Shown: positions 39,101 through 41,780 of the stretch, one piece after another
How the letters are laid out: the number at the start of each line of letters is the position of its first letter
How positions within the stretch are numbered: the stretch's first letter is position 1
Virus record (IMG/VR): IMGVR_UViG_3300044625_000278
Span: 1-41,780 of that record
DNA: 41,780 bases
Reading direction: 5' to 3' (one strand)
Source: a virus
Notes under the pieces: generated by a model
Told to the model about the DNA's origin: nothing
What the model saw: the letters and a program-made list of their open reading frames with translations, nothing else
The model's database searches: none
Translations under genes and position numbers: made by a program

Positions 39101-41780
39101 AATGTAATAAGGTGGTCTGGTATTTCTTTTGCTCCTAATTCTTCTCTGATAAGTTCAATAAATTTATCTAACTGACCTGTGTAAGTTTCTGTTTTAGGAT
39201 CATACTCATAACCTATTTTATTGAGGAGTTCAAGTTCTGAGATATCTGTGTAGTTACCAACTGCATTAATGTAGTCATCAACAATCTCTTTGTGATCTGA
39301 GTTAATAATCTCCCCAACATCAAACATACCGTCTAGTAATAGTACGCGTTTTTGTGTAGGGTAGCTTATTTCTTTCTTAAGTTTAGAAGAAACCTCAGTT
39401 ACATCTTTTAAATACTCTAAGTGAATTTGATTAAGTCTTACAGGGGCATCTTTAGAAACAGCTTTTTCTTGACTATCTGGTGCAAAAATGTTATCAAAGC
39501 TACCATCCATAGTAAGTGTAGACACTTTTGATCCTGAGCCAAATGCATAGTATTGCATGTTAGACTTTAACATCTTTAAGTGCAAGTCATACATTGCGGT
39601 TCCTGGCTTTGCAACTGTAGGAATAATTGGCGTTACGGCAAACTTATGCATACCTGTTGTTGCAATAGGTGCATTAGCAATAGAACCATAAAAATGTAAT
39701 TTATAGATAGGGAAGAACTCTTTAATTTTATTTGAGTCAACATCTTCTCCATTTATAATTTGTTGGTATAATGATTCTTGTGCAACAGACCATTTGTTAT
39801 TCATAAACCTTAATGTTCTATATGCATCAAGGGTTATAAATGCACCACCATCAGACTCGGTCATTTTCTTGTATGCCTTAGCATCTTTAGCCAGTCTTCT
39901 TTCAACTTCTTTTTTAAGCTTCTTAGGATCTGAAATTACTTTAGATAAGTCTTTTATATACTTCTCTTCCCATGCATCAAGCATGTCTTGTAGATAAACA
40001 GATGTTCTTTCAGCATCAGCAATAACTCCGGTGTTAAGTTTACCTTCCATTACAAACTGATCAACTGTTGGATCATTTAATTCTTTAGCAAGTTTAGCAG
40101 CATATGTGTTTTTATTGAACACATTATTAATAAACTTATGCATATATTCATCATTCAAGAAAGGATCACCATCTGAAGTAGAACCTGGAGCACGTTTAGA
40201 AGCAGCTTGTTTATCATGGTTAAACTGTGAAAGGTCACCATTGATTAAATTAAATGTTTCAAACTTATGAATCCAGTCATTATACAAGTATGCTTTAAGC
40301 AAAGCATAGTCTATTGCTTTTTCTTGCTGTACTTTTATTTTATTAGGATCAATGCCAAGTTTCTCATATAGTTTAGGATCAATGAAAGATAGTTTAGAAA
40401 ACTCATTCTTATATAATGACTCTACTTTTTCATCAAAGTAGTCTACAATATCCTTTTGGATTTTTAAGAAGAGCTCTTGGTTGTTTCTAATAAAAGTAGG
40501 TAAGTCAATTACAGGGTCATTAGCTAATTTATATAAATCAGCTTTTGTATCCTTTCTTAGAATATTATCAAAGGCTGTGAATAATTCTCCAGCTCTAACA
40601 ATTTTTCCAGATTTAGATTTAACAACCTCTCTGTTATAACCCTTTATTGTTAAAAGGTCATTAGGATTTTGTTTGAAGTATCTGATTCTATCAAACTCAG
40701 CAGCAATGTAGTCTAAGAAGTAACCACCAACAGCAACAATCTCACCATCAGTAAGTTTTTGTCCAGGCTTGGTAACAAACTTAGACATGTCAATGTAGAG
40801 GTTTTGATCTACACCATTGGTAATACCATTCACTACAACTTTTGCTTTACCTCCAAGTTGTTTAATACCAAATGCTGATTTTTTTTCAGCATGGCGAATA
40901 AACTCAGCAATACCTTTTAATCCAAAAGTGTGAAGGTTTTGGAAGAACTTTCCTGTTTTATCTAAGTCAGCAGTATTAAAACCATCTATACCAGATATTT
41001 GTGTACCTGCAGGAGTTAAAAACTGAATAGATCTATTACTTTTCTTTTCAAAGTCTTCTGTCTCTCCAGTTGTATCAAACACTGCAGCTAAGAGCTTTGA
41101 TCTTAATGTAAAGAATGATTTACCTGGTTTAAAGTGTGACATGTATGAATACTTAGGATCTGTCCATAAGTCGGCAAGATTCTCAACAGTATTTAATGCA
41201 TCAATTGTAACACTAACTTGGCTGTGATTTACATTTTCATATGCAATGTTTCCATCAGGAAGTAATACACCCGGGTTAGCATTTGCATAACCATATTTAA
41301 TCTGTAACTCAGCAATCCTTTTTAGGATATTTTTTTCTGCTACTTCTTTCTTAAAAGTTTCTAAAATTCCTTTAGGTACCTCAGTTCTAAGAATAGAAAT
41401 AGGATTATTAATAAACTTAGTTAAGTACTCTTTTTGTACATCAGTACTTTGTGGGTTATCCTGAATCTTTTTAAAGTCTTTTACAATATCATAGAAATAT
41501 TGTAATCCATAATATTCAGTATCATTATCAAGTGCTTCTTTAATTGCAGGAAGATTGTCTAGCTTTATTCCTAATGTTGCTGCAAATTCCATAGACTTTG
41601 AAAGATCTAACTCACCTGGGCTCTTTTTATTTTCAAAGTCATTAACAACATTAGTTAAGTTTAAGATAGCTTGATTAACATCATTCTTTGAAATGTATCT
41701 TCCAGGATTGCTACTTTTAAATAAAGCCTCAAATTTTCTAATTGTCCCATCCACTGCAAGAGAAGACTCAGTCACATCAG
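33187..41780 (-). CDS. Giant virion RNA polymerase fused to NADAR, SLOG, ART-like and AlkB domains (5' partial)
   Basis: The frame is open to the window edge, so the N-terminus is missing; numbering below counts from an in-frame GTG at 41775, which gives 2862 residues. Residues 1-1900: large polymerase part with GSDFDVDKIFFM (DFDVD at 1081-1085), the metal-binding DxDxD motif of two-barrel RNA polymerases, as in crAss-like phage phi14:2. About 2010-2160: NADAR domain (ELSNF, SVEGAFQAAK, LLMEVRNEL). About 2172-2366: SLOG-type Rossmann domain (HSGGAAGSDTQWD; KFAVQGGTGYAVEMA; FAGIGTRE). About 2394-2530: ART-like region (IVYHQGKEDFEKFD, VIYFSYY, VAFEPEQIHI). About 2560-2792: AlkB dioxygenase with GWHTDVT (His2680, Asp2682), ISHTV (His2747) and RLNFTFR (2783-2789). 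Probably packaged and injected, starting early transcription. Confidence 0.85.
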   Translation of the reverse strand, partial: DVTESSLAVDGTIRKFEALFKSSNPGRYISKNDVNQAILNLTNVVNDFENKKSPGELDLSKSMEFAATLGIKLDNLPAIKEALDNDTEYYGLQYFYDIVKDFKKIQDNPQSTDVQKEYLTKFINNPISILRTEVPKGILETFKKEVAEKNILKRIAELQIKYGYANANPGVLLPDGNIAYENVNHSQVSVTIDALNTVENLADLWTDPKYSYMSHFKPGKSFFTLRSKLLAAVFDTTGETEDFEKKSNRSIQFLTPAGTQISGIDGFNTADLDKTGKFFQNLHTFGLKGIAEFIRHAEKKSAFGIKQLGGKAKVVVNGITNGVDQNLYIDMSKFVTKPGQKLTDGEIVAVGGYFLDYIAAEFDRIRYFKQNPNDLLTIKGYNREVVKSKSGKIVRAGELFTAFDNILRKDTKADLYKLANDPVIDLPTFIRNNQELFLKIQKDIVDYFDEKVESLYKNEFSKLSFIDPKLYEKLGIDPNKIKVQQEKAIDYALLKAYLYNDWIHKFETFNLINGDLSQFNHDKQAASKRAPGSTSDGDPFLNDEYMHKFINNVFNKNTYAAKLAKELNDPTVDQFVMEGKLNTGVIADAERTSVYLQDMLDAWEEKYIKDLSKVISDPKKLKKEVERRLAKDAKAYKKMTESDGGAFITLDAYRTLRFMNNKWSVAQESLYQQIINGEDVDSNKIKEFFPIYKLHFYGSIANAPIATTGMHKFAVTPIIPTVAKPGTAMYDLHLKMLKSNMQYYAFGSGSKVSTLTMDGSFDNIFAPDSQEKAVSKDAPVRLNQIHLEYLKDVTEVSSKLKKEISYPTQKRVLLLDGMFDVGEIINSDHKEIVDDYINAVGNYTDISELELLNKIGYEYDPKTETYTGQLDKFIELIREELGAKEIPDHLITLLDTRVTGNLSMDFSIHPQADTIEKIIVNRIQKSVIKQKTKGEALVQAPSTFYNGIWDNGFDVLKDEEEIKKLLGTNNLPFYRTSFDKDGNRLPTEAMKVALALNGDFLNILKLKHPDGEPIGNRDRLNALIQNEDWLKENRDLITITGPRIPTDAPNSMEFAEVWHFLDASVGNTVIVPTEIVAKAGSDFDVDKIFFMLPNINSDGTLPQKPAESIEELRTLVKKANKATLKERKAKGFRSAGSLINEYKKWSQNQLINSTKAILSLPDNYAALTKPNNTYLVEDQVEFYEDYIKGYNFKQNAHQEPVRLNIDGDEVMSPSRVFDDEYNLAVHEQMLSGNLPLGILAKKNKVHTLFKSVGAVMPATYKATIWNDETKKYDELDAEYKVVMPIKHQSIKGANLEDIVSLSHENNVDGEKIGDIFSHGLQGILDRANNPFPHKLKIVKEAITTINHLIEAGASIPEVFAFINNPIIEVYIDNQIYLGGSTSKLLTDSVPKHQVKSAAARLTINQMVKDGLSEDVVKQLANYANDRRLMDVTDMLQKQDLNKKYIFTLFEEDEVSKPMLATGKRMFKSKDFPLDKIVEIREYVENVPFEQQKEYYKRSSGIANNDNYYYAGQAAWTRAFGSEDALLTEEKLKDIIRQGAQPTIENLAILLRMIQLEKQFSGMDALEMAFNPDTGLLDTTLHVKKRDNALTMLSEVSKVDKNFLNRLRNNSILSSFYKSDLILDLTVPLFSLRLNDTILNYIDNRITKNKEAIAQKYGAGIKGQERFTNAYNNAVVNYIYQNTMSNYPDENGQPVLLPNQIHSNPINQVKEGPAVVLTDKGFNVNVEKAENDYKARIFLAGNNSLDSFKNTNQDTFLPSENPFPTFASYLKFIVEKEYLKSVYKEETDSFITQRALMNSFNRAFIMGTTKYSYTDLVMNTISEFEDQNIKFNYPILAQLAPAKFEKEVNVLELNDRGSLSAADATEYYKNLIQLADPTVRKVRSSDKVKEKADNKKITDVFKNFSLMMFYQHGVGYSKLGFNKVLDPQNFTAILETASASFLSNNLSTATLDQIFTILNTKSNYKNYVVNPKDYTSPEKGLQNAFDEFTDNDWENLKDFIEKPGTSTIQPGPETTINIYAGTGENAELSNFAERPFIDQTEWQGLSFKSVEGAFQAAKILLSDMFYNDVLTKAGNNLLDKLQEASGAEAKALGQKVTGLNRSEWDRLSSSIMKNLIKDSFEQNPDALAKLLATGNATLTHKYNGVEQDKGRFSKLLMEVRNELKSTQPSTGVKPADFTNHSGGAAGSDTQWDIIGKEFGMVNNKHYYTGVKGPGNAPLGNEDITDLPIAIEGASKVAQAAKQMWGYKYTTMKDQRLIRNWAQVANSDAVFAIGTLGKEGDIWKGDEKSNEPRKLLKFAVQGGTGYAVEMAIQAGKPVYVFDQVRNQWYKNLNGEWSKSEVPVLTKNFAGIGTREINEAGKQAIRDVYTKTFSQPTVQPVGEVKPGVSELFESNTELASIGTPQQYSAYLDTIFPDSKVKDIVYHQGKEDFEKFDLSKSTESPVIYFSYYKPTTSIFGDKTKSLILNFKNPFIEKDSLQYDSLEQTYKDKFVEEGYDAIITPNEIGVAFEPEQIHILGNKQDIEGFKEFVKKFTTQPTASIEIQAGLELFKNALSKEEQKEFYEFGKSILEKHGYNPFPQYVMASAGKFEWSPELVADKTGKAYNRGSNYNRNIVSQKAVVKGSDGTGRWGYHYYPTNLDGSPIVPIPQNIKAILEKITGQDMGDYDTVLINLYPSGRTLGWHTDVTEDHRNLDRDIISVSIGANADFTFANTPNDWISGNPADKYELEKINLNSGDVISFGGPSRLISHTVTNVNGKTDLGPINLENSNVNKGFKGGLNLTDDWRLNFTFRVADPNSNNGKRSTTQEGATVESLPTEAITDFYNGLTEEQKNILGNLDELIEAYNDIPFNQPVEDYIEMLKCKL

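Noticed and set aside
33389-39997. Plus-strand frames of 60-117 codons opposite the giant gene
   Set aside because: They are antisense shadows in a region where the minus strand has one continuous frame with recognisable domains.
41773-41775. GTG as true start of the giant polymerase gene
   Set aside because: The frame stays open to the window edge and the first residues do not look like an N-terminus; the start most likely lies outside the window.
1-41780. Stop-codon recoding (TAG or TGA), known in some crAss-like phages
   Set aside because: TAA, TAG and TGA all end genes at sensible distances from the next start, and the only tRNA seen reads AGA/AGG, not a stop codon.
1-41780. CRISPR array, insertion sequence, integrase or att site
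   Set aside because: No regularly spaced repeats, no transposase or integrase motifs and no repeat at the tRNA end were found.

Overview
The window reads as about 42 kb of a tailed phage genome of the crAss-like type (order Crassvirales), whose hosts are Bacteroidota. The case rests on: (i) an RNA polymerase gene of more than 8.5 kb with the catalytic motif DFDVD, as in the virion-packaged RNA polymerases of crAss-like phages; (ii) a dense replication block with a family B DNA polymerase, DnaB-like helicase, DnaG-like primase, Sak4-like ATPase, SSB-like protein, uracil-DNA glycosylase and SF2 helicase; (iii) AT-rich DNA without Shine-Dalgarno sequences and with many ATTATG start contexts, as in Bacteroidota; (iv) two large blocks of genes on opposite strands that meet at one shared terminator. 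All three stop codons end genes, so no stop recoding is visible. Nothing suggests integration: no integrase, att site, insertion sequence or CRISPR array was seen.

Layout. 1-8.6 kb (+): small unknown genes, one tRNA-Arg(UCU), HNH nuclease, ParB-like protein, SF2 helicase, a ClpS homologue, an HTH/RHH protein, then a run of tiny membrane and zinc-finger proteins behind a structured leader. 8.6-13.6 kb: radical SAM (spore photoproduct lyase-like) protein, two small minus-strand islands (a metallophosphoesterase operon and one small gene), uracil-DNA glycosylase. 13.7-17.7 kb (+): core replisome (helicase, Sak4-like ATPase, SSB-like protein, primase). 17.7-24.9 kb (+): SegE-like GIY-YIG nuclease, two small DUF-type proteins, a HExxH/VWA protein paired with a MoxR-like AAA ATPase, and a RecE/Cas4-like nuclease. 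24.9-28.8 kb (+): DNA polymerase B, a DUF932-like protein with a long acidic tail, a MazG-like pyrophosphohydrolase, a zinc-finger protein. 28.8-41.8 kb (-): three translationally coupled large genes, probably virion-packaged proteins.

The most striking element is the giant minus-strand protein (at least 2862 residues, N-terminus outside the window). After the RNA polymerase part it carries in order a NADAR domain (YbiA-like, ADP-ribose N-glycosidase family), a SLOG-type Rossmann domain, a domain resembling ADP-ribosyltransferases, and a complete AlkB-type dioxygenase. If this protein enters the cell with the DNA, as the phi14:2 virion polymerase does, the phage would deliver early transcription together with DNA-damage reversal and ADP-ribose chemistry. 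The plus-strand genes add uracil excision and a photoproduct lyase-like enzyme, so genome protection is a recurring theme. Function calls rest on motifs read by eye; no database search was run.
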